A stretch of 64,000 nt of DNA from Marinobacter sp. THAF197a (GTDB taxonomy: Bacteria; Pseudomonadota; Gammaproteobacteria; Pseudomonadales; Oleiphilaceae): assembly GCF_009363275.1 (NCBI RefSeq), contig NZ_CP045324.1:2914001-2978000 (forward strand). The letters run 5' to 3'. Position numbers and translations under genes: made by a program. Shown piece by piece: positions 36,863 to 46,204 of this stretch (positions are counted from its first letter, which is position 1; each line of letters starts with the position of its first letter). The notes beneath the pieces are model-generated. The model was not told the origin of the DNA, made no database searches, and was given only the letters and a program-made list of their open reading frames with translations.

Positions 36863-38616
36863 ACCACCGAAATAACTCCAACCGTCACCAGGCCGATAAA
36901 GACATTCATCGGCAAACCCACCCGGATAAAATCGCTGAAACGGTAGCCTCCCGGCCCGAACACCATCATGTTGGTCTGATAACCCAGCGGTGTGGCAAAG
37001 CTTGCCGAAGCGGCCATCATCACCGCAATGATAAACGGCTCGGAGTCCACGCCCATCGCAGACGTGAGCGACAGCACTACCGGCACAATCAGGACGGCGG
37101 CTGCGTTATTGGTAATGACTTCCGTCAGCACTGACACCACCAGGTAAACCAGCAATAACGCCAGCAGGGTGTGGCCATCGCTCAGGCTGAACACCGCACC
37201 GGCCAGATAACTCGCCGCTCCGGTCTGTTCCAGCGCTCCGCCCATGGCAAAGGAAGCAGCGATCGTGAGAATCACCGGAACGTCTACCGCTTTCTGAGCC
37301 TGGCCAACCGTACAGCAGCCGGAAAGGATCATCACGAATGCCCCTACCAGGGCAGCGTTGAGCATCGTCATGATACCGCAGGCGGCAAGCCCGACCAGCA
37401 CCAGCAAAATGCCCCAGGACAACCAGGCCCGGTCGTGGCGCGGCGCTTCTGTCTCAAGGTCGTTGATCAGCAGGAAATCCTTGTTGTATCGCTGCCGGCT
37501 GACGAACGCAGGGCGCGCTTCCAGCAACAACACATCACCGGGCTTCAGGCGAATGTTGCCAAGGTTACCCGGCACCCGCTCACCTCCGCGTGCAACCGCC
37601 AGCACCACGGCACCGTACCGGTCCCGAAACCGGGCATCCCTGATGGTTTGGCCAAGCACATCTGACTGGGGTGACAACACGGCCTCCACCAAACGTCGTT
37701 CGGCGCGGTCCTTGCTGAGCGACGGCTCATCATCATGCACCGAAGGCACGATGCCATTGATCCGCAACAGATCGGAAATGGCCTGGGTATCGCCGGCAAA
37801 CACCAGGCGGTCACCGCCCCGAAGACGCTCTTCCGATGGCACCGCCGTTACCACGCTGCCATCCCGCTCAATTTCCACCAGATAAAGTCGATCCAGCTCC
37901 CGCAGCCCGGCCTCGCCTACGCTTTTGCCGACCAGCGGCCCCTCGAACGCGACCGCCACTTCCAGCGTAAACTCTTTAACCGAGCCGAACTTCTGCTGGT
38001 CTTTACGATCTGGCAGCATCCGCGGCAGTACCAGCAACATCACAGCAACCCCGATGATCGCTACCGGCAGCCCAACCTGGGTAATGGCGAAGATTGAAAA
38101 GCCTTCTTCACCGGTCAGCTGCTGGTACTGACCATTGACCACCAGGTTGGTACTGGTACCGATCAGGGTGAGCGTTCCGCCAAAAATGGCAGCATAGCTG
38201 AGGGGAATCATCAGCTTGGAAGGGGCAATACCAATCTTGCGCGACCAGGCATGAACCGCCGGAATCATGGTGGCAACCACCGGCGTATTATTCAGGAAGC
38301 CACTGAGCAACGTGACTGGTAAGGCGATGCGGGCCTGGGCGCCGCGAACGGTTTTCGGGCTGCCCAGAATGTAGTGCACCAGGAGGTCAACACCCCCGGA
38401 ATGGTGAACACCGGAGGCCACCACAAACAGAGCAACCACGGTGATCAGCCCCGGATTACTGAAGCCGGCAAGGGCCTGTTCCGGGCCGATGATACCGCTG
38501 GCACTCAGCACTACCAAGGCCGCCATCATCACCAGATGCGGCGCGAAGCGGCCAGAGCTCATCAGTAACAGGGCGGCACCCGCCAACCCAAGGGAAAACC
38601 ATCCGTGCCAGTCCAT
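36850..38616 (-). CDS. SLC13-type (DASS) permease with two TrkA-C/RCK domains
   Basis: A 588-residue inner-membrane transporter with about ten helices. Two cytosolic RCK_C domains (about 205-290 and 300-385) interrupt the helices. The motifs GFLNNTPVVATMIPAV and ITNNAAAVLIVPVVLSL are the paired SNT/NNA substrate and sodium sites of the family, and GGTLTLIGTSTNLVVNG is also present. Substrates in this RCK-containing subgroup include sulfate and dicarboxylates; the sequence does not decide. It is divergent in position from parE by 95 bp but on the same strand. Confidence 0.88.
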   Translation of the reverse strand: MDWHGWFSLGLAGAALLLMSSGRFAPHLVMMAALVVLSASGIIGPEQALAGFSNPGLITVVALFVVASGVHHSGGVDLLVHYILGSPKTVRGAQARIALPVTLLSGFLNNTPVVATMIPAVHAWSRKIGIAPSKLMIPLSYAAIFGGTLTLIGTSTNLVVNGQYQQLTGEEGFSIFAITQVGLPVAIIGVAVMLLVLPRMLPDRKDQQKFGSVKEFTLEVAVAFEGPLVGKSVGEAGLRELDRLYLVEIERDGSVVTAVPSEERLRGGDRLVFAGDTQAISDLLRINGIVPSVHDDEPSLSKDRAERRLVEAVLSPQSDVLGQTIRDARFRDRYGAVVLAVARGGERVPGNLGNIRLKPGDVLLLEARPAFVSRQRYNKDFLLINDLETEAPRHDRAWLSWGILLVLVGLAACGIMTMLNAALVGAFVMILSGCCTVGQAQKAVDVPVILTIAASFAMGGALEQTGAASYLAGAVFSLSDGHTLLALLLVYLVVSVLTEVITNNAAAVLIVPVVLSLTSAMGVDSEPFIIAVMMAASASFATPLGYQTNMMVFGPGGYRFSDFIRVGLPMNVFIGLVTVGVISVVYGV

Positions 38617-38711
38617 AACTCGGTTATTCCGGTTAGAAAACTGGCAGGATAGCGGCCCTCATCAATTCTGAGAAAGAATAAGTAATGATTTTTATAGTAC
38701 TGCAGAGAATA

Positions 38712-40607
38712 TCAAACCGCGATATCCGCCATATTGCCGTAGGCTTCCAGCCAAACCCGACGGTCTGAAGCCCGCTTTTTGCCCAGCAACATGTCCATTC
38801 GCTCATCGGTGTCGTCACCCTCTTCCAGGGTGAGCATCACCAGGCGGCGAGTGTCAGGCGCCATGGTGGTTTCACGCAATTGCAGGGGGTTCATCTCACC
38901 CAGGCCCTTGAAGCGGGTTACCTGAACCTTGCCCTTGCGCTTCTCAGCCGCCAGACGGTCGATAATGCCCTGCTTCTCGTGCTCATCCAGGGCATAGAAG
39001 GTTTCCTTGCCCAGATCCACCCGGTACAGCGGCGGCATGGCGACAAATACGTGGCCAGCAGAAACCAGTGGACGGAAGTGCTTTACGAACAGCGCGCACA
39101 GCAAAGTGGCGATATGCAGGCCGTCAGAGTCGGCATCCGCCAGGATACAGATCTTGTTGTAGCGCAAACCGGTAAAATCCTCTGAGCCAGGATCAACACC
39201 GATGGCCACGGCAATGTCGTGGACTTCCTGAGAGGCGAGGATTTCACCGGAATCCACTTCCCAGGTATTCAGAATCTTGCCCCGCAGCGGCATCACTGCC
39301 TGGAATTCCCGATCCCGGGCCTGCTTGGCGGAACCACCAGCCGAATCACCTTCCACCAGGAACAGCTCTGAACGGGTGGTATCGGCACCGGAGCAGTCCG
39401 CCAGTTTGCCAGGCAACGCCGGGCCGGAGGTCACCTTTTTACGGGCCACCTTCTTGCTGGCCCGCAGCCGGCGCTGGGCATTGCTGATAAACAGCTCTGC
39501 CAGGGCTTCAGCAATATCGGTGTGCTGGTTCAGCCACAGGCTGAAGGCGTCTTTCACCACGCCAGAGACAAACGCCGCCGCCTCACGGGACGACAGACGC
39601 TCTTTGGTCTGGCCGGAGAACTGCGGCTCCTGCATCTTGAAGGACAGGACATAGGCCACCCGTTCCCAAATATCCTCGGGCGACAACTTGACGCCACGGG
39701 GCAGCAGGCTGCGGAATTCACAGAATTCCCGCATGGCTTCCAGCAGTCCGGTACGTAAACCATTGACATGGGTACCGCCCTGGGCGGTGGGAATCAGGTT
39801 GACGTAGCTTTCCATGACGGCATCGCCACCCTCCGGCAGCCACTGGATCGCCCAATCCACCGCTTCTTTGTTACCGGAAAAACTACCGGTAAAGGGCTCA
39901 AGCGGCACGGCTTCAATATCGGCCAGGGCGGTGCGCAAATAATCCCGCAGCCCGTCTTCATAGAACCACTCGTCTTTCTCCCCTGTTTTCTCCTGTACAA
40001 AGGTCACGTGCAGACCGGGACAAAGCACGGCCTTGGCCCGCAGGTTATGGCGCAGGCGACTGACGGAGAAATTCGGACTGTCGAAGTATTTCGGGTCGGG
40101 CGTGAACTTCAGGCGGGTACCGGTGTTGCGCTTGCCAACGGTATCGATCACTTCCAGCTCGGAGGCCTTGTCGCCGTTGGCGAAGGTCATCCGGTGAATC
40201 TGCCCGTCCCGCCGGATGGTGACTTCCAGGTGGGTAGACAGGGCGTTCACCACAGACACACCCACCCCATGCAAACCACCAGAGAAGTTGTAGTTGCCTT
40301 CGGAGAACTTACCACCGGCGTGCAGGCGGGAGAGGATCAGCTCCACCCCCGGAACGCCCTCTTCCTTGTGGATATCGACGGGCATGCCGCGGCCATCGTC
40401 TTCCACACTCAGGGAGTTGTCACTGTGCAGGATCACATCAATCCGGCGGGCATGGCCGGCCAGCGCCTCATCCACACTGTTATCGATGACTTCCTGAGCC
40501 AGGTGGTTCGGCCTTGAGGTGTCCGTGTACATGCCCGGGCGTTTGCGCACCGGGTCAAGACCGCTCAGAACTTCAATGGCATCGGCGTTGTATTGTTGCT
40601 GGCTCAT
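38712..40607 (-). CDS. parE: DNA topoisomerase IV subunit B
   Basis: ATPase subunit of topoisomerase IV. The 631-residue protein starts MSQQQYNADAIEVLSGLDPVRKRPGMY. An ATG 21 bp upstream adds residues absent from homologues, so I use 40607. GHKL motifs (EVIDNSVDEALAGH, DDGRGMP, GLHGVGVSVVNA) and the TOPRIM motifs EGDSAGGSAKQARDREFQ and ADADSDGLH are intact. Confidence 0.96.
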   Translation of the reverse strand: MSQQQYNADAIEVLSGLDPVRKRPGMYTDTSRPNHLAQEVIDNSVDEALAGHARRIDVILHSDNSLSVEDDGRGMPVDIHKEEGVPGVELILSRLHAGGKFSEGNYNFSGGLHGVGVSVVNALSTHLEVTIRRDGQIHRMTFANGDKASELEVIDTVGKRNTGTRLKFTPDPKYFDSPNFSVSRLRHNLRAKAVLCPGLHVTFVQEKTGEKDEWFYEDGLRDYLRTALADIEAVPLEPFTGSFSGNKEAVDWAIQWLPEGGDAVMESYVNLIPTAQGGTHVNGLRTGLLEAMREFCEFRSLLPRGVKLSPEDIWERVAYVLSFKMQEPQFSGQTKERLSSREAAAFVSGVVKDAFSLWLNQHTDIAEALAELFISNAQRRLRASKKVARKKVTSGPALPGKLADCSGADTTRSELFLVEGDSAGGSAKQARDREFQAVMPLRGKILNTWEVDSGEILASQEVHDIAVAIGVDPGSEDFTGLRYNKICILADADSDGLHIATLLCALFVKHFRPLVSAGHVFVAMPPLYRVDLGKETFYALDEHEKQGIIDRLAAEKRKGKVQVTRFKGLGEMNPLQLRETTMAPDTRRLVMLTLEEGDDTDERMDMLLGKKRASDRRVWLEAYGNMADIAV

Positions 40608-40707
40608 AGTAACGGCATGGCTCCGCAAGTGGTCGTTAAAGCTGAGCCATAGCTTAGGGATTCGGGCTGAAAGATCAATGTTTGTTTTGTGGCTACGCCA
40701 AGTGGTT

Positions 40708-41205
40708 TCAGTTTCCGAGCTCTTTCAACAACGGCGTTTCAGACAACCCGGATACTTCCAGGCGCTGCCACTGGCTGTCCGCTACCGCAAGCACCGCGCA
40801 GGGCGAGGTAATCACCTGCGCCACCATCATGTCCGGTGCGGGCGAATTTACCTTCATGGCGAGTTTCAGGGTTTTCCTGTCCGCCGTAGCAGACTCAAGC
40901 CCAACGCTATAACCGGCAGTAGGCTTCTGGCCCAGGGTGACAATCACCAGTGACTCTTTCTCAAGATTAACCTGGCGAATGATACCGGTTGCCATATTCT
41001 GCCCGCCAATATCCAGCAATGCCTCCAGTTCCGAACCGGTCCGCACGTGCGCGACGCCTGGTCCGGTCAGGCCACAATGGGCGGACTGGGTTACCTGGCG
41101 CACCTGGGGCTGCACGCCGGCGTTTTCACCGCCGGTGGCACTGCAAGCCGTTATCAGGGCCGCTGCCAGCGGCAAGGCAAACAGCCGGGGAATGCGATCT
41201 GTCAT
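40708..41205 (-). CDS. PrcB-like lipoprotein, coupled to a subtilisin-like protease
   Basis: A 165-residue protein with a signal sequence and lipobox ITAC (Cys21). The C-terminal half carries the VTLGQKPTAGYSV segment and the closing region typical of PrcB_C domains. PrcB in Treponema denticola is a lipoprotein needed for the outer-membrane subtilisin dentilisin (established for that system). Here its ATG overlaps the stop of an S8 protease gene by 4 bp, so a partner, chaperone or inhibitor role is inferred. Confidence 0.75.
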   Translation of the reverse strand: MTDRIPRLFALPLAAALITACSATGGENAGVQPQVRQVTQSAHCGLTGPGVAHVRTGSELEALLDIGGQNMATGIIRQVNLEKESLVIVTLGQKPTAGYSVGLESATADRKTLKLAMKVNSPAPDMMVAQVITSPCAVLAVADSQWQRLEVSGLSETPLLKELGN

Positions 41206-43832
41206 TGTGTCATCCTGGGTCGGTTATCACTGTTAGTACGGGCGCTGTCGCGCTCTGGCGTGATCAAACGGTAACCCTGAAACCCCGGCCTGGGCAAGAT
41301 GTCCGGGGTTTCCGCAGAAATTGTGGGGCGGGTAAAGCTGGTGGTCATTCGAAGATCAGAAAGGCTTTGGCCCTCCTCAATAGTGATCACCTCACGCAAA
41401 CCGGAAATCGGGTATTCCGCGCAGGCCTCACCGGGCTGACAGATAATGCCGTCGCCATCGATATCCGTGCCCGCTACCAAAAAGTAGTCGCCGGGACTGA
41501 CTTCATTGAGCCGGCGCGGCTCCTCGCCATCGTCGGCTTCGAAGCGGAAGCGATAGCTGCCCTCGGAGGCTTCGACGGCCACCTGGGCTTCGGCCCAGTA
41601 GAATCCATCGTCATCCGGAGTGGTATCTACCAGCAGGACGAAGTGGGTGCCGGCGTCACGGGCCTGTTCGTCGCTGATCAATTGGGCGACGACGGGCAGG
41701 CGCAATTCTCGACTCGTTGAACCATCTTTGTAGGAGACAAAGATGTCTCCCCGGTATGCCGTATCCGGCTCAATCTCCGACTCTACCAGCGAGACATTGA
41801 ACACATAGCGCCCGTCATCGCGCTCTTTTGGTTGAGTGACGTTTATCCAAGTGAGGTTATTAGTCAGACTTACGTCACTGACCGACCCGCTGCCGATCTG
41901 GCTGAGCACCACGGTTGCGCTGGTCACCCCTTCATTGCTGAGCGAAACCTGAGAGGGTGATGGAGACAAAATCGTCACGTTGCCTTCCAGATTCGCCTGA
42001 AGCGCCTTGGCGGCATCAAGAATGCCATACCCCAGCTGGTCGTTTCGGCTTCCCGGATAATCGGTGAGTTCACCACTTTCCAGCAGAGCTCGAACCTCGC
42101 TGTAAGTGAGTGTGTCCTTCTGAGCTTTCAGCAGTGCCATAACGCCTGACACATGAGGAGTGGCCATAGACGTACCCTGCAAGCCCGTATAACTGGCAAC
42201 GAATTGACCGGCCTGCCCCACCGCACTGGTACTCCAGATCAGATCGGCGCGGCCATCGTTATTACCATCCCGGCTGGCATCTCCGCCGGGTGCCGCCAGA
42301 TCAATCCAGCTGCCAAAGTTTGAATAAGACGCCAGTCGACCACCGGCATCTACAGCACTGACCGCCAACACGTTGGGCGACGCCGCCGGGAACGATTGCG
42401 TTGAGGTTGCTGAGTTTCCGGCTGCACCAACGAAAATCATGCCTCGCCCTACGCCGAAAGCAATGGCGTCTTCCAGCGCCTGAATCCTGGGCAAACCACC
42501 CAGACTCAGATTGACGATTTCGGCCCGGGGCAAGTTCTGCCTGGGAGAATCCCCGGTCACCCAGCGAATGGCATCAATGAGATCTGTGGAGGAGCCGGTG
42601 CCACCCTCTCCCAAAACCCTGACAGGAACGATCCTGGATCCGAACGCAACCCCTCCGATGCCTTCACCGTTAACCACCGCAGCTACCGTTCCGGCAACGT
42701 GAGTACCGTGAAACACACTGGCGCCAACGCTGCTACCAGGATCCTCAGGATAGAAATCGTTATCCACAAAATCCCTGCCACCATCCACATTGGCGTCAAG
42801 ATCGGGATGCCAGGCAGTCGTTCCGTTGGGGCTAAACAAACCGCTGTCCAGAACAGCGACGCTGGCGCCCTCGCCACCGTCAGGAGCCAACTGCCAGGCT
42901 CCGGGCCCGTTGATCAGATCGTAATGCCACTGCAAACCGTACAGAGGCTCATCCACCGGCGAGCTCTGCATGCTCGACATCTGATAGTTCGGCACCGCGT
43001 CTTTGACACCCGGCATCTGCCGAAGCTGGGTAACCCAGGACAGGGTTTCCGCCTGCATTTGAGTCGCACTGACAGCACGGGAAGACGCCTGAGCCGGCAT
43101 CCGCATCAACCAGTCCGAACCACCCAGATGCCGCTCAGCGCTGGCCGTGCCAGTCGCCAGTGACGACATGGTTCCAGAGTCGGTTGCATCCAACGTAACA
43201 ATGGCCTGGCCGGGGAGGAACGGATGGTCCGGCCAATCAAGACTGACGCTATCGAGCTGGCCATCAGCGGCTTTGACCAGAACATAGCGAGCGGGGCCAC
43301 CTCCGCTGGCCACACTGACCTCAACAGAGTAATTCCTTTCCGGGGCGCCGCTATCCAGGGTCACGCTGACGGAAGGCTTGTCCGCCGCGGTCTCATCTGC
43401 CCCGTAGAGAATCCCTCCGGCGGTAACACGCAACTCAAGTTCCGCATCTCCGTCACGGCCGCCAAAATTTCTCAGAATTACCGTTTCACCGGGCCCCATG
43501 GGCACGGTGAAGTTATCCACCGGGTCAGCGGCGTAACTGAACAATTGGCCGTTCAGCAACGGATAGGAACCATTTCGCGAACTGACAAACCCGGCAAGAA
43601 CAAAACTGGCCGGCAGGGTTTGGGCACCCGAAGCAGGGCTGGCACCGGCAAACCGCAACTGATCCATGGTGTCCTGATCAATCCGGCTACCGGATTCGAT
43701 ACTGATCACACCAGATAAAGGGCCAAGATCAATGGCCGGGGGCTGGGATTCAGAACTTCCGGAACCACCACCGCATCCTGCGAACAACACCACTCCCGAA
43801 AGCACAAGATACTGCGGCAATGTTTTTTTCAC
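41202..43832 (-). CDS. Subtilisin-like (S8) serine protease lipoprotein
   Basis: An 876-residue secreted protease. Signal with lipobox-like FAGC (Cys20) followed by a Gly/Ser linker suggests membrane anchoring. Residues about 75-200 form beta-rich repeats. A possible inhibitor-like propeptide (about 205-285) ends in VKDAVPNYQM. The S8 domain (about 300-600) has Asp329 (VAVLDSG), His375 (HGTHVAG), Asn473 (AAGNSA) and Ser555 (GTSMATPH), so the catalytic set is complete. The 270 C-terminal residues are beta-rich and include a DTTPDDDGFYWAEAQVAVE segment. A palindromic repeat lies 115 bp upstream of the start. Confidence 0.9.
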   Translation of the reverse strand: MKKTLPQYLVLSGVVLFAGCGGGSGSSESQPPAIDLGPLSGVISIESGSRIDQDTMDQLRFAGASPASGAQTLPASFVLAGFVSSRNGSYPLLNGQLFSYAADPVDNFTVPMGPGETVILRNFGGRDGDAELELRVTAGGILYGADETAADKPSVSVTLDSGAPERNYSVEVSVASGGGPARYVLVKAADGQLDSVSLDWPDHPFLPGQAIVTLDATDSGTMSSLATGTASAERHLGGSDWLMRMPAQASSRAVSATQMQAETLSWVTQLRQMPGVKDAVPNYQMSSMQSSPVDEPLYGLQWHYDLINGPGAWQLAPDGGEGASVAVLDSGLFSPNGTTAWHPDLDANVDGGRDFVDNDFYPEDPGSSVGASVFHGTHVAGTVAAVVNGEGIGGVAFGSRIVPVRVLGEGGTGSSTDLIDAIRWVTGDSPRQNLPRAEIVNLSLGGLPRIQALEDAIAFGVGRGMIFVGAAGNSATSTQSFPAASPNVLAVSAVDAGGRLASYSNFGSWIDLAAPGGDASRDGNNDGRADLIWSTSAVGQAGQFVASYTGLQGTSMATPHVSGVMALLKAQKDTLTYSEVRALLESGELTDYPGSRNDQLGYGILDAAKALQANLEGNVTILSPSPSQVSLSNEGVTSATVVLSQIGSGSVSDVSLTNNLTWINVTQPKERDDGRYVFNVSLVESEIEPDTAYRGDIFVSYKDGSTSRELRLPVVAQLISDEQARDAGTHFVLLVDTTPDDDGFYWAEAQVAVEASEGSYRFRFEADDGEEPRRLNEVSPGDYFLVAGTDIDGDGIICQPGEACAEYPISGLREVITIEEGQSLSDLRMTTSFTRPTISAETPDILPRPGFQGYRLITPERDSARTNSDNRPRMTQ

Positions 43833-43947
43833 GATTACCCTCTTTGCCTATCTTTTTTATGAACTTCCTTATCCATACGCAAACTATAAGACAAAAGTTC
43901 CACAATTTGCTCGCCTAAGGTCCGACAAATGCGAGAGAGTCTGGCTC

Positions 43948-44058
43948 GGGAGAAGGTTGGAGGGACTTTCTGAAACACGCTGTGAATACATCCCTGTACG
44001 CTCCGCTCCGCCATCCATGGCTCCGCAGGGTTTCAGAAAGTCCCTCCAACCTTCTCCC
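43948..44058 (-). repeat. Palindromic two-hairpin repeat element, copy 3
   Basis: Perfect 29-bp arms at 43948-43976 and 44030-44058 around a 53-nt core. On this strand one hairpin reads GTACAGGGATGT, an exact match to the 12-nt CsrA SELEX consensus RUACARGGAUGU. The other loop reads ATGGAT. It lies between the TRAP operon terminator and the protease gene, in the sense direction of the protease leader. With the terminator it fills the 305-bp intergenic region. Confidence 0.9.
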
Positions 44059-44091
44059 TCCCCCCCAACATTTGCGGTCAACCAAAACAAG

Positions 44092-44122
44092 AAAACCCGT
44101 GAAGCAGAACTCCACGGGTTTT
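44092..44122 (-). terminator. Intrinsic terminator of the TRAP operon
   Basis: AAAACCCGTG at 44092-44101 pairs with CACGGGTTTT at 44113-44122 around an 11-nt loop. On the minus strand it is followed by a T-rich stretch. It begins 16 bp past the permease stop. Confidence 0.8.
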
Positions 44123-44137
44123 CACACTTCACGCCAA

Positions 44138-46189
44138 CTACAAGGCGTAGAACAGCATCGGCACAAAGGCCACCAGCAGCAAGCTGGGTATCATCACCGC
44201 CAGCGGCAACAGCAGGCGCTGATAACGGTGCCAGAAGGTACCGGTGCGCTCTGCCGCCAGCACTTCGGTCTCGCCAACCACCTGCCGCGTCAACAGATGG
44301 TTCAGGGCCACAGGCGGGCTCAGGTAGCCCAGCTCGAACGCCACCAGACACACAATCCAGAAGTGCAGCGGGTCTACCCCAATCTGTATTGCCGGCTGGG
44401 CAATGGTGGCCGATACCAGAATCACCGCACCGAACGGGTCCATCACCATGCCGATCAGCGTCAGCATCACCACAATCACCATCATGGCAATCCAGGGGCT
44501 GGTCAGGGTCTCCGGGAAAATCGCATGGACGATATCGGAGCGCTCCAGAATACCGCCCAGGCAGATGGAGAAGCCGATCAGGGCCAGCAGCGCGCCGATG
44601 TGAACGGCTGAATCACTGGCAGCATTGCTGCTGCGCTCAAAGAATGTCTGCATTCTGGAAACAGAAAGTTCCTTACTCTCCTTTCCGGAGTCCAGCACCA
44701 CCAGTGCGAGCATCACCAACGGCAAAATCATCGGCGCACTGTACTCGTTGAATTTCAGGCCCAGGACCACCCAGATTGCAAAGATCACAGCAGCGGCAGT
44801 CAGCGCATAAGGTACCAGTGGCAACAGTTGCTTGAGCGCTAGCCGGAAGGCACCGGGTGCCGGCTTGGGCTTCCAATTACCTTCGGTTTTGCACACGATG
44901 AACGAGAACAGACTGGCAGACAGAATGAACACCCAGAAGCCCCAACCATACATTTCAGAGGTGGTCACTTCTTTGTTCAGGGCTGCGATGACTACAATCA
45001 GCAAGCACGGGTTGAGCACCACCCCGAGACTGCCCGACATCGCGGTGGTCGCCAGGGACAACTGCCGCCCGGCGCCGGCTTTTCTCAGTTCGTCATACAC
45101 CACACCACCCACGGCAAGAATAAAAATACCGGAGGCACCCGTGAATGCCGTCGGGAAAGCCGTGGCAAAGATGATCACCGAGGCCAGCATAGGCGCCGGC
45201 AGGTTGAACGGCTTGACGATGTTCAGCAGCAATTCCGGTACCCGGGTCTGCTTGAGCATCATGCCCACCAACACATAAAGGCCAATGTTGATGAACATGG
45301 AAGACAGGTTCGCCATCATGCCGAAGTAGATTGCCAGGCCCGAAGTGTAGCCATCCACGAAGAAGAAGTACGACATGGCGATCAAGCCCATCATGCAATA
45401 CAACGGGATGACCAGGCTCGATGACAGGCTCAGGCTGCCGGGCCTCATGCGCTCGGGTATGTGGAAGAAGCGAATGGCGTTGATCACCATGAACATTCCG
45501 AATACACCGGCCCAGGCGTATTGCAAAATCATGGTGCTTTCCGTGCCCGGCGATGTCGATAATCGCCCGAGATAGGCGTTCAGGGACAGCACCATCAAAC
45601 CGTTGACGATAAACTGAACGCCCTGGCTCAAGCGCCACTCCGACCGGTTGCGGGACAGCCGCAGGGCAATGTGGTCCGCGTCCAGCGCCGAGATCGCAGC
45701 AGCCATGGCAAACATGGCGATGAACAGGTACTTGGTCAGTTCAATGTTATCCAGCAGAAAACCAGCCAGACCCTGCTCAAAGCTCTTGTAGACACCCAGT
45801 GCCCAAGTGGCATGTTTCTGGTTCTCGGCGAACATCAGGTGGCGCTGTTCACACAGGGCCACGTTGCTCTGCAGAGACTGCCTCAGCGCATCAGCGTCTG
45901 GTGGGGAGCTGAACAAATCGTCAGGATCAGGCTTGTACGCCTGAATCCTGCGCTCAACCTCGGCATCCACATCCACGAACATATTACAGGTGGGTTCGGT
46001 TGCATCCGGGTTCAGCAGATAATAATTCGGCCATACCTGCTCACCAATCCATAACATTCTGGAGTGCAGGGAATTCCCCATGCCCAGCAGCAGAGTTGAC
46101 AGGAGCAAAAGCAGTAGAATAACCCCATGTATCCTGTGTACGGGGTAGAGCGTCCTTGCACCAGAGGCAGTCATCGCGCGCCAGTTCAT
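44138..46189 (-). CDS. TRAP-type transporter fused permease (small plus large subunit)
   Basis: A 683-residue inner-membrane protein. An N-terminal helix is followed by about 90 soluble residues. A short helical region resembling the small DctQ-type subunit leads into a DctM-type large permease with the closing segments LLALIGFSICLGGI and ELGYLSPPVALNHLL. GGAGAGA precedes the start, 15 bp after the binding-protein stop. A fused QM permease beside a TatT-like lipoprotein mirrors the Treponema pallidum Tp0956-0958 layout (recalled). Substrate unknown. Confidence 0.85.
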   Translation of the reverse strand: MNWRAMTASGARTLYPVHRIHGVILLLLLLSTLLLGMGNSLHSRMLWIGEQVWPNYYLLNPDATEPTCNMFVDVDAEVERRIQAYKPDPDDLFSSPPDADALRQSLQSNVALCEQRHLMFAENQKHATWALGVYKSFEQGLAGFLLDNIELTKYLFIAMFAMAAAISALDADHIALRLSRNRSEWRLSQGVQFIVNGLMVLSLNAYLGRLSTSPGTESTMILQYAWAGVFGMFMVINAIRFFHIPERMRPGSLSLSSSLVIPLYCMMGLIAMSYFFFVDGYTSGLAIYFGMMANLSSMFINIGLYVLVGMMLKQTRVPELLLNIVKPFNLPAPMLASVIIFATAFPTAFTGASGIFILAVGGVVYDELRKAGAGRQLSLATTAMSGSLGVVLNPCLLIVVIAALNKEVTTSEMYGWGFWVFILSASLFSFIVCKTEGNWKPKPAPGAFRLALKQLLPLVPYALTAAAVIFAIWVVLGLKFNEYSAPMILPLVMLALVVLDSGKESKELSVSRMQTFFERSSNAASDSAVHIGALLALIGFSICLGGILERSDIVHAIFPETLTSPWIAMMVIVVMLTLIGMVMDPFGAVILVSATIAQPAIQIGVDPLHFWIVCLVAFELGYLSPPVALNHLLTRQVVGETEVLAAERTGTFWHRYQRLLLPLAVMIPSLLLVAFVPMLFYAL

Positions 46190-46204
46190 GTGTTTTCTCT
46201 CCGA

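Noticed and set aside
41202..43832. Protease as a type V autotransporter
   Set aside because: The C-terminal region lacks a beta-barrel pattern or a terminal aromatic; the lipobox suggests lipoprotein anchoring instead.
43732..44751. 339-residue plus-strand frame running through the protease 5' end, repeat copy 3 and the permease 3' end
   Set aside because: It is antisense to two well-supported genes and crosses a terminator and a repeat; its composition (runs of Pro, Ser, Arg) is that of a shadow frame.
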